Shown: positions 1-12,836, numbered from the stretch's first letter. The stretch: DNA of 64,000 bases from Symsagittifera roscoffensis (GCF_963678635.1 NW_026970868.1:61927-125926); one strand, 5' to 3'. Translations and numbers: made by a program. Notes: generated by a model not told the origin, from the sequence alone.

Positions 1-306
1 ATGGTATCGGATTCCATGGTTTTTGTCATGGATTCCGGGATTGGCCACAAAATCGGTGGTTTTAGGTGTCCCGGAATCCATGACAAAAGCTGGTCACATA
101 TAAACTGGTTTGAATTAGGAATCCACGGAATCTAAAATTATCAAAGAAAATGCGTGTGTTCCGGAATCCGGGACACACGATTTCTAGCTTTTTGGCACCG
201 ATTCCGCAAAAACCAAATAACACGGATTGGCGACGTAATGTCCGACGACACTTGAATTTAGCCCCAAAAATTCAAAAAATATTCGACGAATGAATCATTT
301 TCTTGA
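1..306. repeat. AT-rich leader with perfect 20-bp inverted repeat
   Basis: Positions 21-40 and 69-88 are exact reverse complements (20 bp each, 28-bp loop) and contain the core GGATTCCGGGA. The core GGAATCC/GGATTCC recurs about six times between 9 and 170, in both orientations. No ORF of note lies here. It may be a regulatory or terminal part of the element that carries the following ORFs; this is inference. Confidence 0.6.
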
Positions 307-546
307 ATGCTTCTCTTCTCTACAGTCACCATTATAAAAAATTTGATCTTAAACTTTCTCATAAAACTTTTTCTAATTTCTAAACTTTTGATAATATTTT
401 TCATTGACGTTTTTGAAGTTTTTATAGTAACCTTAATAATTTTTTGTAACCTAACTTTAATTTTTTATACCCTATTTGCAATATATTCCCATATTTCCCT
501 ACTCATTGACCACATCTACAGGTACGATAATATAAAATATATTTAA
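307..546 (+). CDS. Small hydrophobic membrane ORF (79 aa)
   Basis: The ORF starts at a true ATG (307) and ends in TAA at 544-546, directly followed by the ATG of the next ORF. The product is very hydrophobic (Leu, Ile and Phe dominate) and would form two or three membrane helices over residues 5-70, with a short polar tail. I do not recognise a family. The tight TAAATG join to the next ORF is unusual for a nuclear gene and more like a compact viral layout. AT-rich DNA easily yields such ORFs by chance, so confidence is modest. Confidence 0.35.
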   Translation: MLLFSTVTIIKNLILNFLIKLFLISKLLIIFFIDVFEVFIVTLIIFCNLTLIFYTLFAIYSHISLLIDHIYRYDNIKYI

Positions 547-696
547 ATGATACGAAAAACTTTTAGTAGAACATATATTTTTCTATTATTCATTATTTTT
601 CTCACATTTTTATCATCCCTAATCATGACAATATGCACAATCCTTTTGATCTTATTCATTGAAGAATATTTTAACAAACATAAACCTTTTCACTAA
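547..696 (+). CDS. Small hydrophobic membrane ORF (49 aa)
   Basis: It begins with ATG immediately after the stop of the preceding ORF and ends at TAA 694-696. Residues 10-40 form one long or two short hydrophobic segments, preceded by a basic N-terminus (Arg/Lys) and followed by a Lys/His tail, as in single-pass viral membrane peptides. No family is recognised. It sits just upstream of the Pro/Ser/Thr-rich ORF on the same strand. Confidence 0.35.
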   Translation: MIRKTFSRTYIFLLFIIFLTFLSSLIMTICTILLILFIEEYFNKHKPFH

Positions 697-717
697 AATT
701 CTTAATTTATACCGAAC

Positions 718-1674
718 ACATTTCCAAAATTGCTAACCAACCACCACCAAATCCGTCTTCACCGACATCTCCCCAAGAAAACCCAACAGTATCTACAACT
801 ACCCAAAACCCCAAACATCTACACGAATTTCATTTCAAGATAACCCATACTTTTTTGAACGACACGCCCGCTTATCTGAACCTCTTGAACCAGTTCAGAG
901 ACAAGCATCACTAAGTGAACCAACATATAACTTATACCCCACACTACAAGAAGACTTAAATCAAATTCGACACATCAGTCAAAATCAAAATACAATTGAA
1001 ATATATAAACAAAAATACATCCAAGAAGAAATAGACATTTTCAAACTCCTAGAATCACTTTTAGCATACCTCAATCTCCAACTCCATCAAATTCAGAAAA
1101 CTCTAGTACAACACTACCAGATACCCCAACGCTAACTTCACAACAAAATACACCTAATATTCCCTCAGAATTAGGATCAACACCAACATCAGCACAAATA
1201 CGTGAAAATCCCTTTAACCCACCTAACCCAAACGAACGATTACCCTATTGGACAACACAATCCTACCCACAAGGGGAACCAAACTTAGTAAACGACCCAA
1301 TAGATAGTTCATCAGATACAACATTACCATCTTTACCAGAAACACTATCACTTCCATCGACACCATCGATAAGTCAAATTTCAACATCATTTTTCCCTTT
1401 AAACATTTCACACGATATTGACGCTCGATACAGTGAACAACCTACAAATATACCCCTAAGATTAGATTGGAATACATTTGTAGCACCTCTTCCATTATTC
1501 GGACAACATAACAAAAGCCACCGACTACATAGTTGGGCACTAAATCGATTACAATATAGACAAGATATCCACGAGGATATCCAAGAACACAACGTTCAAA
1601 TATTACATCAAAAAAGTCTTCAACAAAAGTTCGAAATAACAGTTAGACTTAATAATATTTTACAACATCCTTAA
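718..1674 (+). pseudogene. Pro/Ser/Thr-rich ORF, frameshifted, unknown function
   Basis: A coding stretch of about 300 codons reads through two frames, with a break near 1070. The first part has a low-complexity N-terminus, then a more ordered Glu/Gln/Ile-rich segment (about 850-1070). The second part (1075-1674) is rich in Pro, Ser, Thr and Asn and ends with a basic, Gln-rich tail and a TAA at 1672-1674. The frame shows protein-like composition and no stops for long runs, so it was a gene. It resembles the disordered co-factor or matrix-type proteins next to viral glycoproteins only in composition; no homology is claimed. Confidence 0.45.
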
Positions 1675-1815
1675 TCATTAAGCCCCCTGATATAAAGCTC
1701 AGACATTACCACCATCATTTATAACAATGGAAGTATTATATAAATACGATAGATATACAAAAAATACAATTGGATAAATAACATTTTATAATCCATACTC
1801 TGGACTATCATACAC

Positions 1816-4205
1816 ATGTATATTTTAAAGATATTGACATTTCACATCCTTTTTCTAATATTTTCCGACCAAAACACAAATCCATCTCCTCGCAAAGGAC
1901 CTCAAGATTTATTAGTAACACACTATGATTGTGAAGAAAATGAACAAAAAACATTACACAAATATGCAATAAATCAAGTAACACAATGCGAAACAGAACC
2001 ACAAGCCATAGAAACTACAAACGTAATAGCAACTATATTCAAAAACCCGAGCAACGACAGTCACAGGATATAAATTTACAGCAACATTTTCCGAAAAGAA
2101 AGTACATTGCTCACAAGTTTCTAACGGAAATAAAAAACAGACTTGATCACGAATCATTTTACCAAAGCAATATAGAAAGACTTTTACATCTCAATCCCGA
2201 TGATTGTAAAACCGAATTATACAGATTAAACCTGACAAAAAACAAACACTCAGATAGAAAAATTGTAAATTTCCATGTCTTCAGCAATTCCGTACATCAA
2301 GCAGAACTTGAACGCTATCAAGGACATATACAATTAGACGAAAAATACCCATACAATGGCGCACACGGTCGCTTAACTTATGATATAAAAGAAAAACATT
2401 GGATACCACACATTGGAATAAATAAGCCTTCAAATTGCAAAGCAGATACAAAAAATAAAGGATATCAAGAAATAATGTTTTTTCATTGGAAAATACAACT
2501 TGAAAAATACAACTCACACGAGATTTATCAGATAACACAATGATCTATCAAGGAGTTCGCTTACCTTGTAAAAATGATCAAGGATATTGTGACCCTAAAA
2601 CGAGAACCCAAGCAACAATTGTTTGGTTTCCCGAAGATACATGCACAACATTTCAAGTAGCAAAAATACACGCCCGAATGATAAAATTTCACAATAAATA
2701 CTTTATCGAGTCAATTCCATACGCAAAAGTGAACCCATCTCACAAACTAAGCACCGATTTTAAAAATCCACACGATATAGAAAACAAACTAACACGTTTT
2801 CAAATCTACCAAGAAACAGAATTTGCATGTAAATATGCAAACCCACTCTACAAAACACAATACTCCGAAATACTTATCGAATACGAACAAGGTTTCGACA
2901 TGACAACTGGAAAAATCTAAAATAATCCATACTCAAAAGCCCATTATAATAACGAAGGAAAACATTACACCTCAGTTAATTTTCGTAAATATAATGGTCA
3001 ACCCGGTGGAAAACTAACACCAATTGACAATAAAATTACCCCATTACAAGAAATATCTCTTATGAATACCACATACTTTGGAAACATACACTATGACTTT
3101 CATTTAGACATGAAATTAGACTACACAATCAGTAGAATTTTCAAGAAATGTCACTTTCTGAATTAGAAACACTACATCAACTATGCGAATTAGAAAGAAC
3201 ACAAATCTTACAATCACTCGCATTAGCAGTATTAAAAAAACCCTACGCAGGATATTTATTATCAGGAAATAGATCAAAATTTCTTGACTACGAAGGAAAC
3301 ATTTTATGGTTTTATACTTGCACCAAAAAAGTATCACCATTATACGTTTTTGAAGATAACAGATGTTACCCATATTCTACAAAAATAAAGTACATTTTGT
3401 CGATACACTTTCAAGACGAACATATTTTTGGGACACCGCAGTACCATGTGGATCAAAAAATAGCCACAATGTCACACAATTAAACCCTGACGAAGATAAA
3501 TACTACCTACTAACATCATATCCTACATTAATGCAATCACTCAAAATGTTTTCACCAGAAAGCACAAGAGCCATTGCTCGAAACCCAAATATAGACTTAC
3601 AATCAATTAGAATTTATTCTAAATCTGATATACAACACCATATTAGAACACAACAATTCCAAGAATTACTCACACAAATGGATACTATACAACGACAATC
3701 AATTGATCAAAATTGAAGAAAACTTGCAGAAACCGCAGGATTTGCAGACATTTATACACAAGGCGACAGCGGATATTTTAAAGACATTAAAGATTATATA
3801 TATTTAAACGGTGAAAAATACAGACCACAGGATATTTCACCCATAAATATTTTCAGTTTTGTGACCTTAAAAAATGAAATACTCGCTTTTCTAGGATGGC
3901 CCTACTACATCTTAGAAAGATTGACTATTTTATACGCTATGTTTAGTTTTATTGAATTTCTTTTCTCACAACTAAAAGGAATCTACAATACATGCGCTAT
4001 ACACACACAAGTCAACCGACAAGCCAGTGTAGCACGCATATTATTTGCAGGATTTTTTGAAATATTCTCCTCATCCATAAATAAAATACTTTTAGACGCA
4101 CAAATCAAAGAATATAACACAAAACTAGCCGCAAGACCAAATACATACGACGAAGAACACAACAATGTAGATACAACACCTACAGCACCACAACTCCCAA
4201 CCTGA
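1816..4205 (+). pseudogene. Envelope-like fusion glycoprotein, decayed (chuvirus G / class III type suspected)
   Basis: The first ORF starts with an apparent signal peptide (MYILKILTFHILFLIFS). Cys-rich ectodomain segments follow in several frames, with breaks near 2035, 2130, 2540, 2920-3150, 3370 and at 3716. Recognisable blocks are ATIVWFPEDTC (about 2618), CELERTQ (about 3185), AGYLLSGNRS (about 3245) and a WFYTC block. Near the end, about 3900-3980, a hydrophobic stretch looks like the membrane anchor, followed by a polar tail. Layout (signal, ectodomain, anchor, tail) fits a viral envelope protein, and the central blocks recall jingchuvirus glycoproteins, known to have been captured by BEL/Pao retrotransposons. 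Family assignment is from recognition of motifs, not a search. It cannot encode a working protein as it stands. Confidence 0.6.
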
Positions 4206-4414
4206 CCACAAAATCATCCCTTATCTTTAGTTCCCAGAAATTCTAGACATTTAGCCATCACAAATAACCCAAATTTTCGACCAAATTCAATACAAAGCCC
4301 TATTCAGCATATAACGACAAATCATTCACAAAATGATAATAAATACGAACAAATTATAGAACAACCCGACACTACCACTTTTCAATCTCAACTTAATCAT
4401 TTTTTTAGCCCACG

Positions 4415-6120
4415 ATGAGCCGACAAATTGGAGCCCTCCACCGCTCAAATTCCCACCCAGCCAATCTCCAAAACCCAATCCCAATTATCCCTTTTTTCGC
4501 TTTTCCCCCACCTGCTTTTCCAATTATTAATATACCATCTAACACGAGTTCAGACACTAACTCAGACATTTCAGTTTTTCACACTATTTCACAATTTAAT
4601 AACTCAGACCTCGAAACCCCCGATGAATTTGCCAACTCTGAGCCTTCTCCTTTCACCTATTCCCAAACCAACTCTTCAAATTTTTCACAACCCCTTTTCA
4701 ACCCATCAATGCCAGTCAACCACTACCATCCCTTTCCACTCCTTCTCATGCATCCCAAGTCACCCCAACCTATACTCCATCCCTTTCTGACAGATCAATC
4801 AACAATTCCCCAGATATCCCACAAATCTCCTCCGAACTAGATAATTATATTACCCTTCAACAACAAAATGTCCACCCCCATGACCTTACCATTCATCATC
4901 TATCATCCGTAACCACATCATCTGGCCCACCAACACCTACACCGACATCCACTGAAACATCCACTAGCACTAACCGAGCTTATCGCACATTTAAACGCAA
5001 ATTCCCAAATCACCCATTCACAACTAAACCCGGTACAGCCAAAGAATATATTAACCACCCACAACATCAAAATACCCAAGTTTTTCTCCAAACAAATTTA
5101 CCATTATTTCCTCAAAACACCTTAAATACTCCCACCACTAACGATGACATTAGAAATTTTGTTGACGAGCTCGTCTTATTGCCAAGACTACATTGAACAT
5201 CATACTACCACTACCTTAACCCTCTTTCTCTACCACTTTATAACTTATTACCCGATAATGAAAAATGCAAAAATATGTTATATAGACTAACAACAGCCCT
5301 ATCACCACGACAATTCACATACGTTGGATTTAAAAAATTGCTCAAATCATTTACCGCACCCCGAGCTAACGATTTCACCATCGAATATTATGATCACAAC
5401 ATCATCCGCCCTAACCACGATCAATTTTTAGACGACGACCATTTTGCTAACCCGCAACTAACTGAAAAATTTTTCATCAAAACACCATATCTATTCACAC
5501 TTAACATTTTTGATAAAAAGAACGACCACGTACTCTCTCAAGCTCTCATCGACACACAAGCATACGAAAGTTTTCAAGATAAATTTCAAATATTTACTCT
5601 AACCTTCCACTTCCTTACACCACAGGAACGTGATTTGCACTGCTCCCACGATATTATGTTACGCACTAAACAGTAACACCGTTTTCAATTTATTAACTCA
5701 AGGTACACATCACCATTTTTTCTTAATTTTACTTATTGTATCAAAAACATTAACATCCACGGCATCCTCTGTAACTACGATCCCGTTCACCAAATGTATA
5801 TATTTTGCCCCATCACGAAGGACTTCCAGGACGAACAATCCAGACCCTTCCTCATCCCGCATGAATTCCTACAACCAATCGAAATTCCCATTCTAGAGTT
5901 CATCCCTAATATCAAATATAATCATAAAATTTATAATCTAATACAACACACACCTCATGAATTCGCAGTAGGCACCGAAGAACTAAATATCATCAAAGCA
6001 CTTGATTTGCTTTGGCCACTGCTAAATACTAAAGACATCATCCGCATATTAGCTAAATTATTAACGTCATCTGAATTAATCCAAGAACTCTTCCCACACG
6101 GCTTTTTCCCCGAAGATTAA
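4415..6120 (+). pseudogene. Second Pro/Ser/Asn-rich ORF with ordered C-terminus, unknown
   Basis: A coding run of about 565 codons is spread over frames, with breaks near 4740, a TGA at about 5196 and a shift near 5640-5700. The N-terminal ~260 codons are low complexity (Pro, Ser, Thr, Asn). The rest (5275-6120) is ordered: aromatic and acidic segments, then a helical Leu/Ile-rich end (residues LLWPLL and ILAKLL near 6000-6060) finishing in FPED and TAA at 6118-6120. A sequence GGTAAGTAT follows the stop and would be an excellent splice donor. I do not recognise the family. It lies just downstream of the glycoprotein on the same strand and shares its strong C-over-G bias, so both probably belong to one element. 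Confidence 0.45.
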
Positions 6121-7299
6121 GGTAAGTATAGTTAAAATACCTTCACTAATAAATACAAAATCTACTAACCATTCTTTATAATGTTAGATTTCTTTTTCTA
6201 GTCTTCTCATCACCATCATCTGCAAAAAAGAAAAAAGAAAATAAAAATACAAACTTGTTAGATCAAAGATACAATTCATATAAAATTCATTTGCTAAAAA
6301 AATTTTGATATACCAAAACTTTTTGCACTAAATAATGTCGTAAAATTTATACCAAATGTAGTAAATTAATTTATAAATTCTTCCCCTTAAACGCAGTAAA
6401 ATTACATACAATGAAAATTTATAATTTCAAATTTCCCCAAATGTAGTAAAACTTCAAATTCAAGCAGTAAATTTATAAATTGAGAAAGCAGTACTAGCCT
6501 TTTTATTCATTCGCACAAGAATTCTATCCATACTCGCACAGCTCGCCCACGAAGAATTGTTTAAAATAATGATTTTATGTTCCAAGCTTTCAATAACAAC
6601 AACTCTGACTAACGATAACAAGTTTCCAACTTTTCTTAAACCCGGTTGGAATGGAGTTATACACTATACCAAACTAACCAATGCAAATGACTAAACACCA
6701 CAATTCATAAATAACAGCATGAGTAAGAAAAGAACACCAACGGTACCCAAACCGGATTAACCCAGCTTAAAACTGGATAATTTATTCTTTTGAAGACTAT
6801 TATAAAGTCAACGAAAGAAATAATAAAACACAAAAAAGTCAAAAGACAAACCCAAACCAAAAGCAATTTGATTTTTGAAAAATGGACACAACCATAAGTA
6901 ACATAAGAAAACCCAGGAAAAATCACCATATAATGTTAACACAAAACAGGACCACTCAAAGAAACAGCACCAAATCATACTCCCACTCCTGGCCTAACCC
7001 ACCGCCGGAGAGGACGTCCTGAGCATGCTCTATAGCCGGCCTAACCCACCGCGCAACATCCACGCTTTGTGACCACACTTCTATTTTTAATAAGAGGTAC
7101 TCAAGGGTGAGTAACTCTTCAAAATAACTGAACTAAAATAAAACGCTTTTGTGGAAACAATTAACCAAGATCATAACTAAAAAACAATTAACTAAAATTT
7201 ATAAAATGTATATCATAAAATGCAGTATATAGATCACACACAACAACAAGGACGAACATCCAAAGACTAGACGATCCCATCACAACTTGAACAAAAAGA
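6121..7299. other. Non-coding stretch, nothing recognised
   Basis: AT-rich spacer with no supportable gene. It contains a short direct repeat, GGCCTAACCCACCG, at about 6992 and 7038. The 6121 end starts with a donor-like GTAAGTAT. Confidence 0.4.
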
Positions 7300-7590
7300 A
7301 TGGCTACCAACCACAACCGACATGCCGCCCACAATCACGACTCAAAGGATTTAGAGTACGACTTGACTTCGCAGCAAAGAACTTCATTGAATCAGACCAA
7401 TGAACATCTCGATGTTCAAGTATACGTACAGATCCGAGTAACAAGGCATCCCTTCCAAACACGAGTTTCACGCCATTCCCAAACGAGGCTGATCACAAAA
7501 CAGTTCTCCACAAATGCAAACAAAACTGACATAGCAAAGCATTTTGGATTCTGGAATCTAAACGATTTCATTGGGGATCACATTCGTTGA
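7300..7590 (+). CDS. Hypothetical polar ORF (96 aa)
   Basis: An ATG-started ORF, rich in His, Asn, Gln, Thr and Arg with no hydrophobic core, no domain and no visible partner. Codon and amino acid composition is compatible with either a spliced fragment or a chance ORF. It lies between the glycoprotein block and a possible LTR-like segment. Low confidence. Confidence 0.2.
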   Translation: MATNHNRHAAHNHDSKDLEYDLTSQQRTSLNQTNEHLDVQVYVQIRVTRHPFQTRVSRHSQTRLITKQFSTNANKTDIAKHFGFWNLNDFIGDHIR

Positions 7591-8219
7591 CAAACGATAA
7601 GAAAATAACTTCCTATTTCTGACTCCAGCGTTCTGGAACTTTTCTCTTGAAGAGAAATTATGTCGACAATTCTAGTCTCCTGGACTTCTCTTCTCCAGGG
7701 AACAAGAAAAAGAAAATGATGTTCGCCACATATCAACGTTCATCATCCAACCTTCAATTGCAGAATAAAAGAGATAAAACTCAAAAACTCCGGATGTGTG
7801 GAACCTGATCTAAGCAACGATTTATTATTTATAAATTAGATATTTTACCAATGTAAAATATTTAATATTAACCAATCACAATCCATCCAACTAACAACCC
7901 ACTTATTTGTAAGTGCTGAAATTACTTGTAATTTCAGCACCAGAGAGATTTGAATTAAACTTAGAAAATAGTTGCCTCTCCCGAGTACTTCAGCAGCCGC
8001 TACAATACCAGTATACTCTAGATCTATTGAGCCTAGCAGAGACTAGTTAAACACCCTGAGAATAGTAGTTATAAGAGTAAGATTAGGATCGGTATTAGAC
8101 TAAGAAGTTGCACGAATCTATCCGGCCGAAAATAAGATAGCGTGACGAGCAGACGGTGTACCCTATCCGAAATTACTCTATGAGATAGACCTTCATACCT
8201 AACTCAAAAAGATAAGGAT
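7591..8219. other. Possible LTR-like or spacer segment with hairpin
   Basis: No gene. A perfect 12-bp stem (7913-7924 with 7929-7940, loop CTTG) lies here, with a TATA-like GAATAAAAGAG near 7766. The segment ends where the truncated left inverted repeat of the downstream Polinton begins, so it may be the end of an element that inserted there. That is inference: no second LTR copy is in the window. Confidence 0.3.
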
Positions 8220-8560
8220 AATAAAAACGAAACTTTTTTGGTTTTTGTGTGGAAATGTCTAGTTTTTTCGCAAAAAAAACCGGCGTGCGTTGTCTAATTG
8301 AAAAAAAATAATTGTTATTGACTTGTAAATTTTGAAATGAAGGTCTTTTAATTAGTTTTTTAGTGCATGGGAAATTAATGCTAAGATTTTTGAGCAAAAA
8401 CTTTAAATTTTTATCACAAAAATTGAACATTTTTCAAAAAAAATTTTCAAAACACGAAAAAATCTTATAAAATTCGACCTAATAACAATTTATAAGATAC
8501 TCCTACTTTCTATCAGCTTGAAAAAATACTGAAACCTACTGGAAACTTCGAAAAACGTCA
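8220..8560 (+). repeat. Left terminal inverted repeat of P2 (inner part)
   Basis: Pairs with 25075-25435 in reverse complement. Good anchors are GGTTTTTGTGTGGAAATGTCT (8240s) and GAAACCTACTGGAAACTTCG (8530s). The C/G-rich outer tip seen at the right end is missing here. Confidence 0.75.
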
Positions 8561-8627
8561 ATTAAAAAAATTTAACTACGAAGAAAGTATATGAATCACT
8601 GCACCGTATTTGAAATTTACCGCTACT

Positions 8628-11600
8628 TTATAATAAAACAGCAACAAAATTTTGCATTGTAAAAAAACTTAATACATTGCATCCATCTCCAATAAGTCCT
8701 TGTAAGATAAGTGGTTTTGTATGAATTCCATCATCTTGAACTTGTTTTTTTGGATAAAATTTACCAAGTCCTTCCTTTGTTTGCTCCTAGGTGGCCACCA
8801 TATGATTTATAGCTCTGAATCCTCTGTTTGTAGATGTTAGGTTGATTGCTTCATCGAGCACTCTCCTGTACTTTGACATGGATCCATCTCCAGAATCTTC
8901 TAAAATTCGTTTATTTGATCATTTGCTAATAAATTTGAAATTATCTGACTTGTTGTCATAGCAGCAAATTTTTTTGCTACATAAAGATAGCCTTTCTGTG
9001 CACCTGAAATCCTCTTTCAAAAGTCCCGGGTACCGCTTATCATGTTTTTATGGGTACTGCAACACGTTCGAGGGAAGAAATTAGGTTTGGCATCTGCTTT
9101 GGAAGAGTCTATGCAGTTCTTCCCTCATTTTTTCTCAAATGCTCTTTTTTCTGGTTGGATACATTCATATAAGTTTCTTTCAGCCAGTGCCAAGTAAAGT
9201 GAGTCTTATCCCTCTCTAACTCTTCAAATTTTTTTAAATCACAGAACTTGTCAAAGAAGTTATAGTACACCTCCAACATTCTCAGCTTTGCATACTGAAG
9301 TATGAAAAAGCCAACAATGATCGGTTCTCGGTGCTCAATGTTTGATTTCAACAACTCCACCTCATACTTGTCTTTTTCAACTGTATTTAATATTTTGAAC
9401 AATGGCTCATTGGTTGCTTTATGAGTTTTTTCATCGGTTAGATACTTTGTGATTATATGCCTGGATCTATTCGTGATCTGATTTTCATACGAGGAATTAT
9501 CTAAGAGCTTCATAGTTTCTGCTACAACTCCTGACAAAGGGTTTTCATCTCCTTCTCTTCTCGCATCAACCACTGATTGAGCAAAAGGATTGAAACATTT
9601 CCGAAGAGAATACTGAATAAAAAAGTGAAATTTGTTTCTTCCAACCTCATTATGTTTTGAAAATTGGAAGAAAGCTGGCAAATTTTGATTTAGTTCAACT
9701 GATACAACTAAATCGCACCAAACATAACCATAAAGAGATCCATTTTTTTATTTTTGCCAGAAGGGAGTCTAAAAAGTGGTCTTTTATAGGTAAAATGGGT
9801 TCTGACGTCGTTTTTGATCTTCTCGTCGGTTTTGAAACTTTCCCACCACTCACACTCCCACATTTCTTCAACTTTGTATCATTTCTCTTTTTGTATTCTC
9901 GTCGCATATCATCCATCTCTCTCTTCTTATTATCTAGTTCAATATCCTGATTCGGTTAATGAGGGACGAGCTTCTTGACACGAATAGAAGTGATAGTAAC
10001 ATCTTATTGCATCGAACACTGTCTTGTAGTCATCAGAATAACCATCCACGTTAAAACTGTCAGTTTTCTTCTGTTTTCCAGATGTGAAAAAACTCTCAAT
10101 ATTGCACTCTGGTCTTTGTTCCTGATAGAGAGAGATCACCATAATCTCAAAATTGCGAGATTGGTTCTGTCTAGCTTTAAACTTCTGCAAATCGGTTTCG
10201 AAATCCGATCTCCTGCACAGTCCTATTGGCATATCTTGACACATTGAGAAAAAGTAAAGCTGGCTTGCATCAATTCATACAATTGATTTAGAAAAATTTG
10301 ATTTGATGAATTTCTGATGAATGTTTTATCAACTACAGCTTTTCGAGTGAAAACAATGGAAGGTCCATCAGTCATGTATTCTCTAATTTTTTCACAGAAA
10401 TCTTTATCACGTTCGCAAAATGGATAAAGCTTGTAATTTGTAGATTTGTGTAGACACATGTTTGCTCTATTTGGAAGAGTACGTCCAAGTTTTATCATAT
10501 CTATCCCCTTGTTATGATAAAACTTAATGATTTTTCGCATTGCTTCCAGAGTCTCAACTACATCCTTGTTGTTGTACTTTTTCGAAAAGTCTTTGAACAC
10601 TGGCATTCCGTTTTTATTCCAAGTCGCTAGTAAGTAATTGTAATTATCCAATCCAGAAGGAGGAACAATATTCATATTGCTCAGCTTCTCATCAATGAAG
10701 TCTTTGTCTAGAGGATTGTTGTTTCTAAGTTTTTTTGAAAAAGACTCCATACGGCGGCAATTCGGGAAAATCAAGTTTGTCGGGGTTATCAAACCACTCA
10801 AAGGGAAAGAATACTTTAGTTTCGCTAGCTTTATAGGCTCTGAGAAAGGAGTCCAGAGTATTTGCCCCACCCAGAAGTTTCATTATGTCGAGAAATTGTA
10901 CATCTCCAAATTTTAAGGAAATGAAATCGTTTGCTTTATTGATGACTGATGTATCTTGTTCTTTATCGCGAATCAAATAAGGGATCAAGTAGGCCTTGAT
11001 CAAATTCAAATCATATCTACCGCTGTTAAATCCAAAAACAGATGAAGAATTTACATATCTCTCCAGATGTTGTTTCAACTCACTAGTTGATTTTTCTGAA
11101 TTTGCAGGAATTGTGTTGACATATCTGATTCTTCCAAATCTTCAATGCATTCGTCCTCGTACTCAAATTTGTTACTTGAATAATTTTTACTTCGCTCGTT
11201 TAGCTGATCGAAAGTCTTCTTTATTCTTTCATTGACAGCTACTTCAATTTCTTGAATCTTCGTTCTCATCTCCAGCTTACTTTTTTCAGCCAACAGCTCG
11301 GGGTTGGCTACAAAATCGACTATCAAGTTCTGTGGATCCTTGTTGTACAGAAATATGGGTTCATCAATCAGATTTGCTGATATAGAGGTTGAAATTGGTA
11401 CATGTTTTCCGATCCAGGCAGTAGTTTGCGTCTCTTTTAGTTCTTCTGTAGGAAATTAAATCGACTGAGAACCAAAAATTGCTAGATTATTGAAAATCTT
11501 GTTATTTTTCAGAAACTGGAAGACTGAATCCTTCTAGCTTTTCAAACAAGGTTTCGCAAAGTCCATAGACATTCTTTGGGTAAATATGTCTCAGTCGATC

Positions 11601-12836
11601 CTTGCATCTCAGGAGATGCTGATTGAAGTGGTCTGATTTGTGGAAAAAGGTGTCACAGCTAGGGCATCGAAAGCACTTGAAGACACTATCTATATAATTT
11701 GTATGAATAATAATATTGTTAAATCTCAGTAGTTTAACTGTTTTATCAAACTTTCCAATACTTCGTCGAGCTAGTTTTCCCTACATATTCAGCTTCTTGG
11801 ATATCGAAATCGTAGATAAAGATATTTCTTTGCACAATTTCCTCGACAACAGGTAAGCCTTCTACAGAAACTACACAAAATCTTTTTAGGATCCTAACCA
11901 GATTTTGATATAAATTTTGTAAAGTATCTGGAAATGTGAGAGTCGAGATCAATGTGTCCGCGTGTAAATGGCCAATACGCGGAAAAGACACGAATGATCT
12001 TTTTATGGTTCGTTGTTTTGTTAGATAAAAGACAGTTGACTTGCGTATGTCGTAGTAAAGGTTCAGGTATGACAGAGTCCGGACATCCCATTGGGATGTT
12101 TTTCAGCAGAGCAGCAAAAAATTGTCACATTTGTGATCAACTTCATTTTGTGTTCTGACCTTCTTGGGTACATTGCTCCAAAATATCAAATTTTTCCGCT
12201 TTTCATTGAATTGATATCATGTCTGCTTTAGTACATAGCAAGTGAGATTTTTCAAACAAAGCATTGATATCATGGCCGTATATATATCGTTATTTACCGG
12301 TCTCAATGTTTCAAAGAAGAAAACTCAAGAGCAATGTTGATTTTAGCGGCAAAATCCAGCTTGTAGGAAGACTTCTTCAAATTTCTCGTTGATAATTTTA
12401 GTATATAACTTGGACATTTGGAATTTAAATACCTGATGTCTCCCATTTTCCATATCCGTATCCACCAGAAAATGTTGACAAGCACTAAGTTCCTCCTTCA
12501 GTTTTTCACCATTATCCCTTTCTTTTTGCACAATCAAGTTCAAGTCGGCCAGCGTATCCTTAGAATTTCGTTGCTTAGCTCCTTATTCCGATTTTGTTGG
12601 AAAGAGTAGTAACTTGCGAACTTTTGTTCATAAGAAGGACAAACCGTCGACGGCTTCAAACACGGTTGAACATGCTTCTTGGCCATAGGATAGTTCATTT
12701 CTTGTTGATTGTAAGTGGAATACTTACAATCAGCACAAGAAAAAACTCCTTTAGCACATCTCTTTTGGTGTCGAGCTACATTTGCCCTAGCATACATATT
12801 TCCACAGGCTCCACATTTCGTTGTGGTTAGGGGCAA
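8628..12836 (-). pseudogene. polB: Protein-primed family B DNA polymerase of P2, decayed
   Basis: Reading leftwards, the pieces are: an N-terminal zinc-finger region with CGACGNMYARANVARHQKRC (12836-12770), a middle domain, an exonuclease motif around FGFNSGRYDLNLIK (about 11030), a palm motif A ending in MCQDMPIG (about 10225-10300, with the core DASQLYFF), motif B near 9480-9540, a motif C remnant in another frame near 9200, and the C-terminus ending in HTKPL (about 8720). Stops and frameshifts occur throughout (for example a TGA just before motif A). The expected ATG is TTG (12834-12836). Homology to the P1 polymerase is clear along the whole length. The enzyme would replicate the element DNA with a protein primer; this copy is dead. 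Confidence 0.85.

Noticed and set aside
7591-8219. Definite LTR of a retrotransposon
   Set aside because: Some LTR-like signals, but no second copy, no clear TG...CA ends and no primer site; left as a possibility only.
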